Source of the DNA: Amorphophallus konjac
Taxonomy: Eukaryota > Streptophyta > Magnoliopsida > Alismatales > Araceae
Length of the DNA: 64,000 bases
Assembly (NCBI GenBank): GCA_022559845.1
Contig: CM040126.1
Coordinates: 143,104,064-143,168,063 of the forward strand
Direction of reading: 5' to 3'
In this document: positions 1 through 11,726 of the stretch, piece after piece
Numbering within the stretch: the first letter of the stretch is position 1
Layout of the letters: each line of letters begins with the position of its first letter
Translations under genes and position numbers: made by a program
Notes under the pieces: generated by a model
Seen by the model: only the letters and a program-made list of their open reading frames with translations
The model's database searches: none
Told to the model about the DNA's origin: nothing

Positions 1-378
1 TCTGGGACGAACGGTTCCCGAATGGAATTAACGACTTTGGTCAGGGCGTGTATTCTTTAATTAACGCCTTGCATAAGGTCGTTTCTTAAAAAGCGCCTTG
101 AAAAAGGGCGTTTCGTGTTTTAAAACACGCCCAAGATAGGGGCGTTTCTTTTACTTACCCATTTGGTCGCGTGAGAACTGACGACCGTAAGTGTGGGCGT
201 CCTTTCTTTATTCACGCCATGGATAGAGGCGTTTCTTTATAAATTAACGCCTTAATAAGAGGCGTTATTTTTAATTTATTTTATTTCGTCCAATTAACCC
301 TATTCCTTTTATATATATTACTTCTGTAATATATATGTTTTAATTCATTTCAATTATTCATTTATTAGGGTTGCTACA
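1..378 (-). repeat. T1 3' LTR, partial (U3 end)
   Basis: Repeats 7737-8114 apparently without change. In the sense direction it begins TGTAGCAACCC immediately after the polypurine tract. It holds the TATA-like box (plus-strand CCTTTTATATATAT near 305) and the ACGCC/GGCGT hairpin cluster described for the 5' copy. The rest of this LTR (about 2.75 kb) is left of the window. Confidence 0.93.
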
Positions 379-391
379 CCCTCCCCCACTT
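379..391 (-). other. T1 polypurine tract
   Basis: Minus-strand AAGTGGGGGAGGG directly precedes the TGTAG start of the 3' LTR. This is the expected position and composition for the primer of plus-strand DNA synthesis. Confidence 0.85.
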
Positions 392-461
392 AAAAAGAAT
401 TTGGGCCCCAAATTCAATATATATATAATTATACACGTGGAGAGTGTAGGACATATACCTC

Positions 462-3400
462 TTAGAATAACTCGGGAAATCGTTTCTTCATAGATTCCTC
501 GGTCTCCCATGTCGCTTCGTGTTCAGGATTCTTATTCCATTGCACCTTAAGCATGGGAATAACCTTATTCCTTAGAGCTCGTATTTCTCGATCTAATATC
601 TTTAAAGGCCTCTGTTCATATGTGAGATCTTTCTGGATCACCAGATCTCCATGCTCAATAAGATGTGACGGATCGTGCACATACTTCTTCAACATAGATA
701 TGTGAAATACATTGTGTACCTCGGACAACTGAGGAGGCAACGCGATGCGATAAGCAACCTCGCCAACTCTTTCGAGTACCTCAAATGGTCCGATGAATCT
801 TGGCGTAAGCTTGCCCTTAACACCAAATCTTCGTATGCCACGTCCAGGGGATATTTTAAGAAATACATGATCTCCAACTTGGAATTCAAGATCTCTTCTC
901 CTGGTATCAGCATAAGCCTTTTGCCTTGTCTGAGCAACTTGTAATCTTTCTCTGATTACCTGTATCTTCTCAGTTGTATCCCTTACCATGTCTGGACCTA
1001 ATAGTTGTTTCTCTCCAACTTCGTTCCAACATATGGGAGATCGGCAACTCCTTCCGTATAAGGCTTCGAAAGGTGCCATTTGGATACTAGCTTGGTAGCT
1101 ATTATTATATGCAAATTCAACTAAAGGTAAATGGTCATGCCAGCTTCCTCTAAAGTCAATAATGCATGCTCTCAGCATATCTTCAACAACTTGATTAGTT
1201 CGCTCGGTCTGACCATCCGTTTGTGGGTGAAAAGCAGTACTAAAGTTGAGCCTTGTTCCCAACGAATGTTGTAATCCCTTCCAAAAATGAGAAGTAAAAC
1301 GGGGATCTCTATCAGACACGATTGAGACAGGAATTCCATGTATCCTGACTATTTCTTTGATGTATAGTGCAGCTAGCACATCAATTGACCATCGGCTTTT
1401 GATTGGCAAGAAATGTGCCGATTTAGTCAATCGGTCAATGATAACCCAGATTCCATCATGTCCTCCTTTAGATTTAGACAAACCCATGATGAAGTCCATA
1501 CCAATATCCTCCCATTTCCACTTAGGAATATCTAGAGGATGTAGTTTTCCCGCAGGCTTTTGGTGTTCCACCTTGACCTGTTGGCATGTGAGACAGCGTG
1601 ATACATAGTCCGCTATTTCTCTTTTCATATTAGGCCACCAAAAGTTCCTCTTTACATCTTGGTACATTTTGGTTGATCCTGGATGAATAGTGTACCTTGA
1701 TCGGTGAGCTTCATCTAAGATCTTCTTCTTTAATTCCGGACAATCGGGTATACAAGTTCTATCTTTGAACGATAATCTTCCATCAGAAGTTAGTTGAAAA
1801 TCAGATTGTCCTTCTAATCTGCCTTTGATTTCTACTAATATAGGATCATCATCCTGAAGTGTTTGTATCTCAGATAACAAATCTGACTGTATGCTTACAT
1901 GAGATAGTGTGACAAATTTGGATTCCGTGTCCAAGCTTATATTGAGCTCGGAGAATTGTTCAAGTAACCTCCATTCTTGCATCATACAATTTGCTATCAT
2001 TGCTCTCGGCTTTCGACTAAGGGCGTCAGCAACATAATTACCCTTTCCGGGATGGTATTGTATATTGAAGTCGAAGTCCTTGAGATATTCTAGCCAGCGT
2101 CTTTGTCTCATGTTTAGCTCCTTTTGTGAAAATAGATATTTGAGACTTTTGTGATCGGAGTATACAGTAAACTGTGCTCCATATAAGTAGTGTCTCCATA
2201 TCTTTAAGGCAAATACTACCGCGGCCAGTTCTAAGTCATGGACGGGGTAATTCTCCTCATGCTTCTTCAGCTGACGTGAAGAGTATGCTATGACCTTTCC
2301 TTGTTGCATTAGGACACATCCGAGGCCAATGCCAGAAGCATCAGTGTAGACCTCGAATTTCTCTCCTTCTATCGGTAGAGCTAAGACCGGAGCTGTGGTG
2401 AGATGATCCTTGAGAGTTTGGAAACTTCTTTCACATTCCTCACTCCATTCGTATCGGATCTCCTTGCGAGTTAACCTTGTAAGGGGCACGGCGATCTTAG
2501 AGAAATCTTTGATGAATCGCCGATAATAGCCTGCAAGACCTAAGAAACTTCTGATCTCGCTTGCATTAGTGGGTCTTTCCCAGTTTCTTACAGCTTCAAC
2601 CTTTGACGGATCTACAGATAAACCGTCCTTGGATATCACATGTCCGAGAAAAGCCACTTCTTCAAGCCAGAATTCGCATTTGCTGAGCTTAGCATATAAT
2701 TGATTTGTCCTCAAGATTTGTAATGAAATCCTCAAATGCTCTTCATGTTCTTCCTTAGTCTTGGAATATATCAATATATCATCAATGAAAACCACCACAA
2801 ATTGATCTAGATAAGGCCTGAATATGCTATTCATCAACTGCATAAAGGCAGCAGGGGCATTTGTTAGTTCAAAAGGCATAACAACAAATTCATAGTGGCC
2901 ATACCTGCTTCTGAACGCAGTTTTATGAATATCTTCGTCTTTAATCCTCAATTGATGATAACCAGACCTGAGATCAATCTTGGAGAAATGTTTGGATCCA
3001 GAAATCTGATCAAATAATTCATCGATTCTCGGCAGTGGATACTTGTTCTTGATAGTAAGATGATTCAACTGTCGATAGTCGATACACAATCTCATGGATC
3101 CATCCTTCTTCCTTACAAATAGGACTGGGGCTCCCCACGGGGAAGTACTTGGTCTAATGAACCCTTTTTGAATCAATTCCATCAATTGCTTCTTTAATTC
3201 TTTTAGTTCTGCAGGGGACATTCTATAGGGTGCCTTTGAAACAGGACCAGCACCAGGGGCTAAGTCGATGGTAAAGGCCACATCTCTTTGCGGGGGTAAT
3301 CCCGGCAATTCTTCCGGAAATACGTCTGGAAATTCTCGCACTACCTGAATGTCCTCTATCTTGGTTTCTTTAGCTTCTTTAATAGTGACAAAAGCAAGGA

Positions 3401-4814
3401 AGGATACACATCCTTTCTTGACGAGCTTGCTTGCTCGAAGAGCCGAAATAAGAGGGGATTTGCTTCGACTCTTAGGACTAGTATAAGTCAGTTCCGGAAA
3501 TTCCTTGAAAACAATCTTGCTATCACGGCAATCAACCGTTGCCTGGTATTTGGATAACCAATCTGCTCCTAGTATAACATCATACTCTTTTAGATCTAAG
3601 CAGATAAGATCAATAGGAAAATTCTTTCCTCGAACCAACACCTCACAGTTTTGATAATGATGTGTGATATCCGTCTCGTTTCCGAGAGGAGTAGACAATA
3701 TTAACTTCATCCATTCTGGTTCTAGAGGTAATGGGTCAGCAAACTTCTTGGAAATAATGGAATGCGATGCACCTGTATCAAATAAGACATGTGCATATTT
3801 GGAACAAATTTTTAATGTACCTTCCACCAATCCGCCTTCTTCTTCTGGTTCGGTCTCTTGGATCGCATGAAGACGCGCGTTCCTTGTCACTGGGCGTTTA
3901 CCCTCACCGTCTTGGTCATTCATTAATGGACAATCGGGAATCCGATGTTCACGACTCCCACAACGGAGACATGCTCCTAATTTCCTCCAGCATTCTTCTG
4001 TTTTGTGACCAGCCTTGTCACAATGCTTGCATGCTACGTTTGAAGGTGTAGTGGTGATAGAGAAAGGCTTGGATTTCTTGAACTTCTGATCTTGAGAGGA
4101 AGAACCTCCATTATTGGGCCTCTTCTTAAAGTTGGGTTTAAAAGAACCCGAACTTGTGACTTGCTCCTTTTTGTCTTTCCCACGGATCCTATCAGATAGT
4201 TCCGTGGCATCTTCAAGCAACTGAGCTCGGCGCACTATTTCAGTATAAACTTGAATATCCATAGGCGCCAGTTGAGTAATGTAGTGGGGCCTAAGCCCAT
4301 TAAGAAATCTACGGGCTTTCATCTTTTCCGTGCTAATTAAATGCTTAGCATATCTAGACAGTCTAGAAAACTGTGCTTCATATTCAGCCACCGATAAAGA
4401 TCTTTGCTTTAATGCGGCAAATTCGGCGGCCTTCTTTTCCTGGACCCTATCAGAGAAATATTTGGCGTTGAAATATTCAACGAATTCACCCCATGTAACT
4501 TGAGTTGGGTCTATAGTAGCTTCAATCGACTCCCACCAGCATCTAGCATCCTTTTCTAACTGGAAAGTAGCTAATAAGACTTTGTCCTGATCCGTGCATT
4601 GCATGACACGGAATATACGTTCAATCTCCCGAACCCAATGCTCGGCATCGTCTGGATCGGTCGATCCCATGAACTTCGGGGGATTCATATTCTTGAATGC
4701 TTGGTGTAAGCTTCCAGCTCGTGGAGCACCACCTTGTGCTACCTGTTGTAGCACTTGGGTCATCCCTTGAAGGGTACGCTGCATGTTGCGCCATTGAGCA
4801 CGTTCGGCAGCCAT
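462..4814 (-). CDS. gag-pol: T1 Gag-Pol polyprotein with chromodomain
   Basis: One open frame of 1450 residues, the normal size for this clade, starting at the first ATG after the primer site. Gag domain about residues 45-210, two CCHC zinc knuckles about 261-294 ([14 protein letters not shown], then [14 protein letters not shown]), aspartic protease near 345 (DTGAS), reverse transcriptase about 540-720 with the IDDIL catalytic core near 676, RNase H starting near 820 (YTDASG), integrase with H-H-C-C zinc region and D-D-E core (DFIMG near 1105, SDRDPRF near 1163, E in QTERTNQ near 1205), and a C-terminal chromodomain about 1395-1450 ending in [10 protein letters not shown]. Chromodomains of this class direct integration to heterochromatin (family knowledge). 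One oddity: the usually invariant MPFGLTNAPA of RT reads [10 protein letters not shown], which could reduce activity. No stop or frameshift is present, unlike every other element in the window. Confidence 0.96.
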   Translation of the reverse strand: MAAERAQWRNMQRTLQGMTQVLQQVAQGGAPRAGSLHQAFKNMNPPKFMGSTDPDDAEHWVREIERIFRVMQCTDQDKVLLATFQLEKDARCWWESIEATIDPTQVTWGEFVEYFNAKYFSDRVQEKKAAEFAALKQRSLSVAEYEAQFSRLSRYAKHLISTEKMKARRFLNGLRPHYITQLAPMDIQVYTEIVRRAQLLEDATELSDRIRGKDKKEQVTSSGSFKPNFKKRPNNGGSSSQDQKFKKSKPFSITTTPSNVACKHCDKAGHKTEECWRKLGACLRCGSREHRIPDCPLMNDQDGEGKRPVTRNARLHAIQETEPEEEGGLVEGTLKICSKYAHVLFDTGASHSIISKKFADPLPLEPEWMKLILSTPLGNETDITHHYQNCEVLVRGKNFPIDLICLDLKEYDVILGADWLSKYQATVDCRDSKIVFKEFPELTYTSPKSRSKSPLISALRASKLVKKGCVSFLAFVTIKEAKETKIEDIQVVREFPDVFPEELPGLPPQRDVAFTIDLAPGAGPVSKAPYRMSPAELKELKKQLMELIQKGFIRPSTSPWGAPVLFVRKKDGSMRLCIDYRQLNHLTIKNKYPLPRIDELFDQISGSKHFSKIDLRSGYHQLRIKDEDIHKTAFRSRYGHYEFVVMPFELTNAPAAFMQLMNSIFRPYLDQFVVVFIDDILIYSKTKEEHEEHLRISLQILRTNQLYAKLSKCEFWLEEVAFLGHVISKDGLSVDPSKVEAVRNWERPTNASEIRSFLGLAGYYRRFIKDFSKIAVPLTRLTRKEIRYEWSEECERSFQTLKDHLTTAPVLALPIEGEKFEVYTDASGIGLGCVLMQQGKVIAYSSRQLKKHEENYPVHDLELAAVVFALKIWRHYLYGAQFTVYSDHKSLKYLFSQKELNMRQRRWLEYLKDFDFNIQYHPGKGNYVADALSRKPRAMIANCMMQEWRLLEQFSELNISLDTESKFVTLSHVSIQSDLLSEIQTLQDDDPILVEIKGRLEGQSDFQLTSDGRLSFKDRTCIPDCPELKKKILDEAHRSRYTIHPGSTKMYQDVKRNFWWPNMKREIADYVSRCLTCQQVKVEHQKPAGKLHPLDIPKWKWEDIGMDFIMGLSKSKGGHDGIWVIIDRLTKSAHFLPIKSRWSIDVLAALYIKEIVRIHGIPVSIVSDRDPRFTSHFWKGLQHSLGTRLNFSTAFHPQTDGQTERTNQVVEDMLRACIIDFRGSWHDHLPLVEFAYNNSYQASIQMAPFEALYGRSCRSPICWNEVGEKQLLGPDMVRDTTEKIQVIRERLQVAQTRQKAYADTRRRDLEFQVGDHVFLKISPGRGIRRFGVKGKLTPRFIGPFEVLERVGEVAYRIALPPQLSEVHNVFHISMLKKYVHDPSHLIEHGDLVIQKDLTYEQRPLKILDREIRALRNKVIPMLKVQWNKNPEHEATWETEESMKKRFPELF

Positions 4815-4971
4815 TATCCTACAATTACAATAGCTATGTTAGTATTATATCACTATGATCTTATAAAGGACTCATTGATCATTTAACCCTTGGTTCTACC
4901 CACTCTCACTTGGTTAAAGGTTTTGAAACCTATCCTTGGACTTGGGTTTCCTAGGAATTGAATAACCTTAG

Positions 4972-4983
4972 GCTCTGATACCA
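4972..4983 (-). other. T1 primer binding site (tRNA-iMet)
   Basis: Minus-strand TGGTATCAGAGC, the standard complement of the plant initiator-Met tRNA 3' end, lies seven bases inside the 5' LTR. Confidence 0.92.
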
Positions 4984-6456
4984 CAAAGACTGTCACGCCC
5001 CGAGCGCGGAAGATACCCGGAGATGCGCGACGTGTCTATATCAATCATGTCAATCAGAGTGGTCGTGTATTCGACACAAAGACAGAGATGCGCAAAATAG
5101 CAAGATAACCCAATCCTTTATTTCATAATGGATAGACTATTACAAATCCAATACTCTGTTTAATAAAAAGGAAAAGAATACATATTTGACTCAAGAAACT
5201 ATAGAAAAGACTAGACGACACTTGTAGAAGCTCTATCACTTGCACTCTTGATCATTCCCATCCGATTGACTTCCATCGTCGTCGGACTTACCTGAAAAGT
5301 AAAAGGGACAAACGGAATGAGCGAACGCTCAGTAGGAAATTATATCTCAAGTACTAGCGAGGGGTTTAAGTAATTACATTTTTATGAATGCAATAAAGCT
5401 ATGCATGCTCGCATAAAACGACAGGATAGATAGAATGTAGTATCAAGGAAATAAGATGAACTTATCATGAACTTTCAACAAGATAATAAGTTTATTCGAG
5501 ATATTCAAGCAAGTACATTTAACAAATCATGTCAAGAACTTTGGCTATCATGTATCAAGCAAGCAAGTAAATTACCCTTTTTCGGGCCACGCATTTCATT
5601 TCATGTCAAGTACGAGTCAAGTACAAAATGTGTGTGGAATGTCCAATCAAGCAAGTCAAGTACTCGATATAATGCCAGATACCTTATCATTTTAACTCCC
5701 ATGGGCACAAGTACTTTCGGGTGCTCCTCCCAGGACCAGATCGGGCCCTATATGCGCAGGCATTTATCATGTGTTTTGACATCCACTCTTGTTTATAGCC
5801 AACATAGAATTTCAATAATCAAGCTTGTAGACACGTATGACAACTTTGATAGAATAGAGTCCAAAATATGACAAAGGACATAGAATGGCGATAATAACGG
5901 TATAATCACGATATCGATAAAACTAGGTAGAACATGATTCCCTTAACTTGGGTACCATGACAAATCAGTATGGACATTCTTTATATAGAATTGAGGTCCA
6001 CATGAACAGTATATCAAAGGTAAGATACCCTCATTCTTATCATAGAATTGAGGTTTACAAGAATGGCATGATATGGCATGATGTCATCATCCCATTAAGA
6101 ATTTCTTATGATATACTCTTTGTATAATCATAAGGGTCGGTATCCCATGTTTCTTTAGAGTGACATGGCATCAATGGTGTAATGGGTTTTTAGGGTACAA
6201 CCAGCTCAGTCGGCCTTGAGGGAATCCAAGGCTACGAGGAGTCTTACGGAGGTCTCTATGACTAACTCGCTAGTCCAAAGGAACGGAATGTCCAATGGAG
6301 AGCTTGTATGTCAATGAGAGTTGAGTGTGATCGATAAATCAACGTGAAAAGTGGGACTATACTCACAGAATGGAGAATAGTGCCGATATATGTATATAAA
6401 TATATATTGAAACAATCGTTTAACAGTAACGGGTTAAAAATAGTTTACAGTAAAAT

Positions 6457-7095
6457 AACGACTTAGGTCAAGTCGTTTCTCAAGTAATTAACGCCTAACA
6501 GAAGGGCGTTTACATATGTTTCTATTTTGCAGAATTTTCATTAGTTCAGTAATTTAACTAAAACACGCCTTGGTCAGGGTCGTTTCTTCAAGATCTGACG
6601 ACTACACCAGAAGGCGTCTTATTGTTTACATATTTGACAGAATACAATTAATTTTCAGGAATTATCAAAAACGCGCCCTGGGCAGGGGCGTTACTATTTA
6701 ATTCTATTTTTCAGAATATATAAATTTCAGGATTTTAACCGATACACGCCCTAGGAAGGGGCGTTACCTTTCAGATTCACGCCCTATGAGGGGGCGTTAA
6801 TATGTGGAAAACGACTTTGTCCAAGTCGTTAATTCAAGTTCCTTCAGAAACTTTAAGGACAGTAACAATTTCAGGATAACAGAGGAACGAATGTAATATC
6901 ATGACAGTAAAGTTAGCAGGTTGAAGACAGAGGATCATGCATTATTTTATAATCATGATTTCATAGATAATCAATTCTTAAGATGGGTGATTAACGGTTT
7001 AAAGAAATTAACGCCTGAGTACGGGGCGTTAAACATGAAATTAACGACCTGGGAAGAGTCGTTTCATGTGAATTAGCGCCCTTGACAGGGGCGTC
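6457..7095 (-). repeat. Hairpin array I of T1 LTR (ACGCC / ACGAC units)
   Basis: Eleven short inverted repeats, each about 20-24 bases, at roughly 6457, 6490, 6563, 6597, 6670, 6744, 6778, 6810, 7010, 7043 and 7077. Two stem types alternate: AACGACTT...AAGTCGTT (perfect 8-bp stems at 6457 and 6810) and AACGCCC...GGGCGTT. The loops differ between units, so this is not a simple tandem repeat; what is kept is the ability to pair. Some units combine a half of each type. Confidence 0.85.
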
Positions 7096-7763
7096 TCTTT
7101 CAAAATATTGCAGAAAACGCATGGAAACTATAATAACCGTATGCATGACATGCTTATATATATATATCTTGCATTAATTTCATTTGGGCTACAATAACTT
7201 GAGAAAACCTACCTTAATAATGGATTTGAAGATGAACTCTGAAGGATTTGGTGAGAAGCCTAATACTCTGAAGCTTCAACTGCAACTCAATAACAGCCGT
7301 AGCAACAGCAAGAAGAAGAACAATCGTTCTTCAGAAATCTGCACTCTACCGTCAACCTGTAGAGGGAGAGAAAAGGAAGGAAGATGAAGATATTTAAATA
7401 ATCTTCACAGATATAACCGAAGTTTTTAGGGAAAAGATAGAAGAACAGTACCTTGTTCTTCACGTTCGACAAGCAGACTTCCTACAAATAAGAGAAGATC
7501 AATTAATGTTCTTCACACGATCGTATAACAGAGAAAACGATGAGGAATAACCTTTGGTTCTATACATACCGTAGCAGCAGTCGACCAAATAGATTCTAGG
7601 GTTCGAGCAGAAGATTATTTATAGGGATTTAGGGGGTCCAATTAGGGTTAGAGTTCTAGTGGAAGTAATGCTTCCAATATAGAGTTATTGCCACGTTATA
7701 ACTCTTTCTAATACTTATCACCTACTCTGGATGAGCTCTGGGACGAACGGTTCCCGAATGGAA

Positions 7764-8003
7764 TTAACGACTTTGGTCAGGGCGTGTATTCTTTAATTAA
7801 CGCCTTGCATAAGGTCGTTTCTTAAAAAGCGCCTTGAAAAAGGGCGTTTCGTGTTTTAAAACACGCCCAAGATAGGGGCGTTTCTTTTACTTACCCATTT
7901 GGTCGCGTGAGAACTGACGACCGTAAGTGTGGGCGTCCTTTCTTTATTCACGCCATGGATAGAGGCGTTTCTTTATAAATTAACGCCTTAATAAGAGGCG
8001 TTA
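7764..8003 (-). repeat. Hairpin array II of T1 LTR
   Basis: Seven further units of the same kind at about 7764, 7799, 7829, 7861, 7915, 7948 and 7980, for example AACGCCTTAATAAGAGGCGTT split as AACGCC-TTAATAAGA-GGCGTT. Units follow each other every 30-35 bases. The same cluster is present at 27-266 in the other LTR. Confidence 0.85.
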
Positions 8004-8040
8004 TTTTTAATTTATTTTATTTCGTCCAATTAACCCTATT

Positions 8041-8054
8041 CCTTTTATATATAT
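8041..8054 (-). promoter_or_regulatory. T1 TATA-like box
   Basis: Sense-strand ATATATATAAAAGG about 60-75 bases from the LTR start. Composition and place suit a Pol II promoter. A second AT run near 7156-7169 is an alternative. Confidence 0.55.
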
Positions 8055-8114
8055 TACTTCTGTAATATATATGTTTTAATTCATTTCAATTATTCATTTA
8101 TTAGGGTTGCTACA

Positions 8115-9120
8115 CCCTGTCAGTATAAAATCCCCCCAAAATCGAAACCTCCACCAAAAGTCAAATACAAATTATCTCCGTCTTCATAGTTTCTACCTTT
8201 ACAACTTTTGTGTAGAGTCCAAGTTCCAGATGTGAGGTTTGAGACACGGTTAATGCCAACTCTTAGGAATATTTAGTTCTGTCTTGAGATTTCGGGTCCT
8301 ATCCAATAGCAGCTTGTAAAATCGGTCAAGGCCAGATCTGAGAAATTCAAAATTATTTCTTTGGCCCTAGATCAAAGAATTTTGAAATAGCTTTCCAACG
8401 ATACCTCTTGTGCTTCGATCTGACATCGGGAGTGATCGTAGTATAATATCTCGCCGGGTCGCGCGTTGTAAAACATCAACTTCAGATCCATGGGCAACAC
8501 GGTCAACAAGTGAGACCAGAGCCGACTCGCCTCCCACGAGGTGAACCAGCATGCCGCCGTCCCAGGGAGAGCCTCTCCAGGAGCCAACGTCATAGCGGTA
8601 CCACTCTGGGCCCACTCGGACCTGCCGATGAGCACGTGGGCCCCACGTTCATGAATACGCGTGCCACTGAAGCAACATCAAAACGTTGCCCATCAACCCA
8701 AGTTCGGTCCTCCCGGGCCCCATTTGTAGCCCGTTACCTCCCTGCGTGGAGTGGGCAGTAGAAAATATTTTTGTAATTATTGTAATAATTGTTTAACCGA
8801 GAGTTACGGTCTTGGCCGGGATCATCTTCCTCACGCCCGGAGCGTGGAGGTAAACTCACTCTCACTCTTTACTGCATTTTGCTTAGCTCGTATACCTTTT
8901 GAATGCCGCTACTTATGATAGGTAATTAGCTCGAAATCTATTGTTATCACCGCTGCGAGAGTGAGTGAGTGTACCGTCCCCTGACTCAATCCGAGTTAAT
9001 GCGGAAAAGCCGATACCCGAGACTCATGGCCGGTTTCTCAACCACGCCCGGTCCCACGTCTTCCCTCGCTTAGGGGCGATCGCGAGCTAGAGTCCCATGT
9101 CACGTGTCCGTCCCGCATCA
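8115..9120 (+). repeat. N1 5' LTR, 3' part (cut by T1)
   Basis: Matches 12507-13509 of the right LTR and ends ...CGCATCA before the primer site. Its first 780 or so bases are on the other side of T1, outside the window. The first five bases (CCCTG) are the predicted T1 target duplication. Small reading frames near 8367-8761 are shadows; corresponding frames in the right LTR differ. Confidence 0.82.
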
Positions 9121-9126
9121 ATTTTC

Positions 9127-9135
9127 TATCAGAGC
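9127..9135 (+). other. N1 primer binding site, degenerate (tRNA-iMet)
   Basis: TATCAGAGC follows the LTR end by six bases; the usual leading TGG has decayed to TTC. It supports plus orientation. Confidence 0.6.
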
Positions 9136-9464
9136 GCCAGTTGAGTCTAGGGTGTTTAAAACTCCAATCAAAAATAAAGAGTCGTTTAAGTCGAGTCTAA
9201 GTCTAAGTCGGTCTAAGTGTCACATTTGCATACCATTAATCGATATATCAAAAGGTGTTGTCCGAGAGTTAGGCTATGCCTATCGGGAAGGCCGCACACT
9301 TGCGCGAGTGATCTCCGGATCGATTAACTCCGCCACGTACCGAGTCTTGGTTTAAGTCTAGGGTCCTTAGTGTGTATTAGTTAGTGCATTCCAACCTTGT
9401 ATAGTCGGTCCAGTGTCTTCTCACCAACTGTTGGCATGTCCATTCACTAGCATCCCTGTGTCCC

Positions 9465-11036
9465 ATGGATGACCAAGGGGCCACCTCTTCTGCATGGTGG
9501 TGATACTATCTAAGATGGGAGAACCACCCAGACCACCCCTGTAGGACCGTTGCCCAAGACTTCTATGGCTCCGAAAACCTAGGTGACTACCTAGAGTGGG
9601 AAGCCATTATGGACGACTACTTTGAGTGTTACCTTATGTCCGGTCCCACGCCAGTCGACCTTGCCAAAAGGTGACTTTTTTATGAAGCCGCCAAAACATG
9701 GAGGGACATCAGATACTTTCGGGAGGATAGGAGGTTAAGGCCGATCGAGTCATGGTGGGACATGAAGAGAGCGCTTAGGAGGTTCTATCTTCCCCGCCCA
9801 CCTACCTCCAACCACGGGGGTCATACCACTAGCCAACCCCACCAACTCACCCGCAATCAAGTGGGCCACACCTCCAACCAACCTCGCCCCTTCACCCCCA
9901 TCAAAGCCCTCCAAAGCAACCACAATCAAGTGGTCCACCCAGTCACCTCCAACCAAGTGGAAGCCCCACTTCTAGCCGAGCCTTGGTCCACATCCGGGCC
10001 AAGAGATGAGGAGCGAGTCCACCCCGAGGCCCCTACTCCAACCCGCACCTTTAATGAATTCATGAAAATGTTTTCGGATTGGTTGAATAAGAGAGAAAGG
10101 ACACGTGCTCCTTCACCACCCATGAGTGCTCCATTGCCACCCTCTCCTTCCGAACTTTTTTTGGAATCATCTTATTTGGAGCCACCAAAGCCCGATCCAC
10201 CCGTGTTTCTAACGGATACGCTTTTCATAGCCGAGCCACTTCTTAGTTGGCTCAAGGATGGCTTGGTCCCACTACCTTTCCCATCCATGGACCCCACCTT
10301 ACCATTAGTGTCGGTCAACTCCTTCCATACCACATTTTGGTCTAGTCACCATGTTGACACTTTGGATGACCTTATTGTGGGATTAGACGCGCAATGGAAG
10401 TTGACACACTCATTGGCCCGAGGCTTCAACCAACCCACTAGTCTTAGCTTCACCCATCCGGCCTTAGGGTCCATTACCTCTGTGTGCACCATGGGTTGTG
10501 TCACCACGGAGATCCTCTTATTCCTCCCTATGTCGGCCGAACCCGACTTCATACCCTTTTGCCCGAGGGAGGAACCATACATCCTACATATGATCACCGT
10601 CCCACCTACCATGATGCATCAGGGTGACCATCCACACCTTCAAGACTTCTACACGTGGGACCGTGACTTGTGGGAACCCACCACAAGGGGTCATACCTTC
10701 TTTGATCCCTTTGACCCATTCCCTAGTGGGCCCCTTGACCCACCTTATATACTTCACTCCTTCGAGGGAGTCCACTACCACACCCCTTCCCCATGGGCCG
10801 GGTCGTCTACACCCACCAAGCCCGTTCACTTACGAGATACACCATCATCTAGGGGAAAGGAAAAAGATACATTTGGTACCCCTGGCTCTCCCACATACAA
10901 GTCTGATGTGCGTGCATGGTCCACCTTAGGATGTCTAGGTGTCCCACATTCCGCCAACCACCAGTTGCCTCTAGTGTATGCATGGCACACATTCGGGTGT
11001 ACTGGTCCACCATCACCTATGCGTAGGTCGGACTAA
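9465..11036 (+). pseudogene. N1 Gag-like protein, two nonsense codons
   Basis: The frame from ATG 9465 to the stop at 11034-11036 spans 524 codons, with in-frame TGA at 9501-9503 and 9672-9674; both could be CGA changed by a single C-to-T transition at a CpG. The open part from 9762 is 424 residues. Residues encoded about 9570-9790 resemble a retrotransposon Gag: DYLEWEAIMDDYFECYL, then WRDIRYFRED, then ESWWDMKRALRRFYLP. The rest is rich in Pro, His, Ser and Thr, with no zinc knuckle and no protease, so packaging would depend on a partner element. It could instead be a fragment of a larger element whose pol is lost, but the intact polypurine tract and LTR spacing favour a GAG-only element. 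No similarity to a host gene is apparent. Confidence 0.7.
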
Positions 11037-11726
11037 CATTAGGTTGGTTTAGGGTCTTTGTGAGTCTTTGTTTCATTTATCTGTCGTATGTCTGTGCATG
11101 CATCGAGTTGCGTCAGTTTTGTACGCTCGCGTTGTTAGTCCTAGTCGATTGCGAGACTTGTCGAACTTTGGGATCGGTTCTACTTCACATATCGGATCTA
11201 GTCACATAAGGGACAAGCGGTGATTCCTGGTGAGCCTTTGAGCCACCTCCCTTAATTTGAGAGTGGCCCCACCCCGGAGTGTCCACCTCTAGCCTCCTCC
11301 CCAACAGCGTGTGCATATCGAATCTATAGGGGATGAGCATGTGTCGATTACTTGGAGTGGAGCATACTCCGTGCTTCCGGGTACGATGATGGATCCGCCG
11401 GCATCACGAGCTGCCGCACCCCTTACTCGACGGGGTCGAGTTCTTCCCACCTGGGGAGAATTGATGGGAATCAACACCGGGCACTAACTTTTATTTTTTT
11501 ATTTGTGTCCTTTTATCCTTGGGAAGTAGGTTTGCAATTGTAAGGCTTTATAAGCCAATTTGTCATTCCTTAGGATTCTTTGGATTTTTGTGCAAAAGTC
11601 CAGTAGGACCAGCAAGGGGCCCCCATCTCCTTTCCTATTGGTCCACCTAAGTCTTAGGGCCCATGTAGGGTCAGTCAAAGGTCCAAGATGGGCTTCTAGA
11701 TGGTTTGACATTCAAATGGGGACAAG
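11037..11726 (+). other. N1 3' non-coding region with polypurine tract
   Basis: No credible frame. It ends with AAATGGGGACAAG (11714-11726), a plausible polypurine tract, directly before TGTTACA at 11727, which fixes the start of the right LTR. Confidence 0.6.

Larger units (their letters stand above)
1..8114 (-). mobile_element. T1: Ty3/gypsy chromovirus, Tekay/Del type, nearly complete
   Basis: LTR retrotransposon read on the minus strand. Order in the sense direction: 5' LTR (8114 down to 4991), initiator-Met primer site, one uninterrupted gag-pol frame, polypurine tract, 3' LTR (378 down to beyond the window start). The 378 bases of 3' LTR that are visible match 7737-8114 with no difference seen by eye, so the insertion is very young. 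A C-terminal chromodomain and an LTR of about 3.1 kb place it in the Tekay/Del clade. It lies inside the 5' LTR of N1: the bases after it (CCCTG) continue N1 LTR sequence, as comparison with 12501-12515 shows. The matching left duplication is outside the window. Confidence 0.93.
4991..8114 (-). repeat. T1 5' LTR, 3124 bp
   Basis: Bounded by TG...CA on either strand (plus TGTCACGCCCC ... TTGCTACA). The primer site flanks one end and the right 378 bases repeat at the window start. Length is in the long range typical of Tekay/Del elements. A TATA-like box lies about 60-75 bases from the sense start, so most of the LTR, including both hairpin clusters, would be transcribed. A short GC-rich block near 5310-5335 (GAACGCTCAGTAGGAAAT) recurs in T3. 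No reading frame in it looks real. Confidence 0.93.

Noticed and set aside
4972..4983. tRNA gene fragment
   Set aside because: TGGTATCAGAGC sites at seven places are retrotransposon primer sites adjoining LTRs; no cloverleaf is present.
5467..5871. 134-codon plus-strand frame in the T1 LTR
   Set aside because: No recognisable domain, antisense to the element and within the LTR.
9762..11036. Host proline-rich protein gene
   Set aside because: Position between LTRs, Gag-like N-terminal residues upstream in frame and a polypurine tract after it make it N1 gag.
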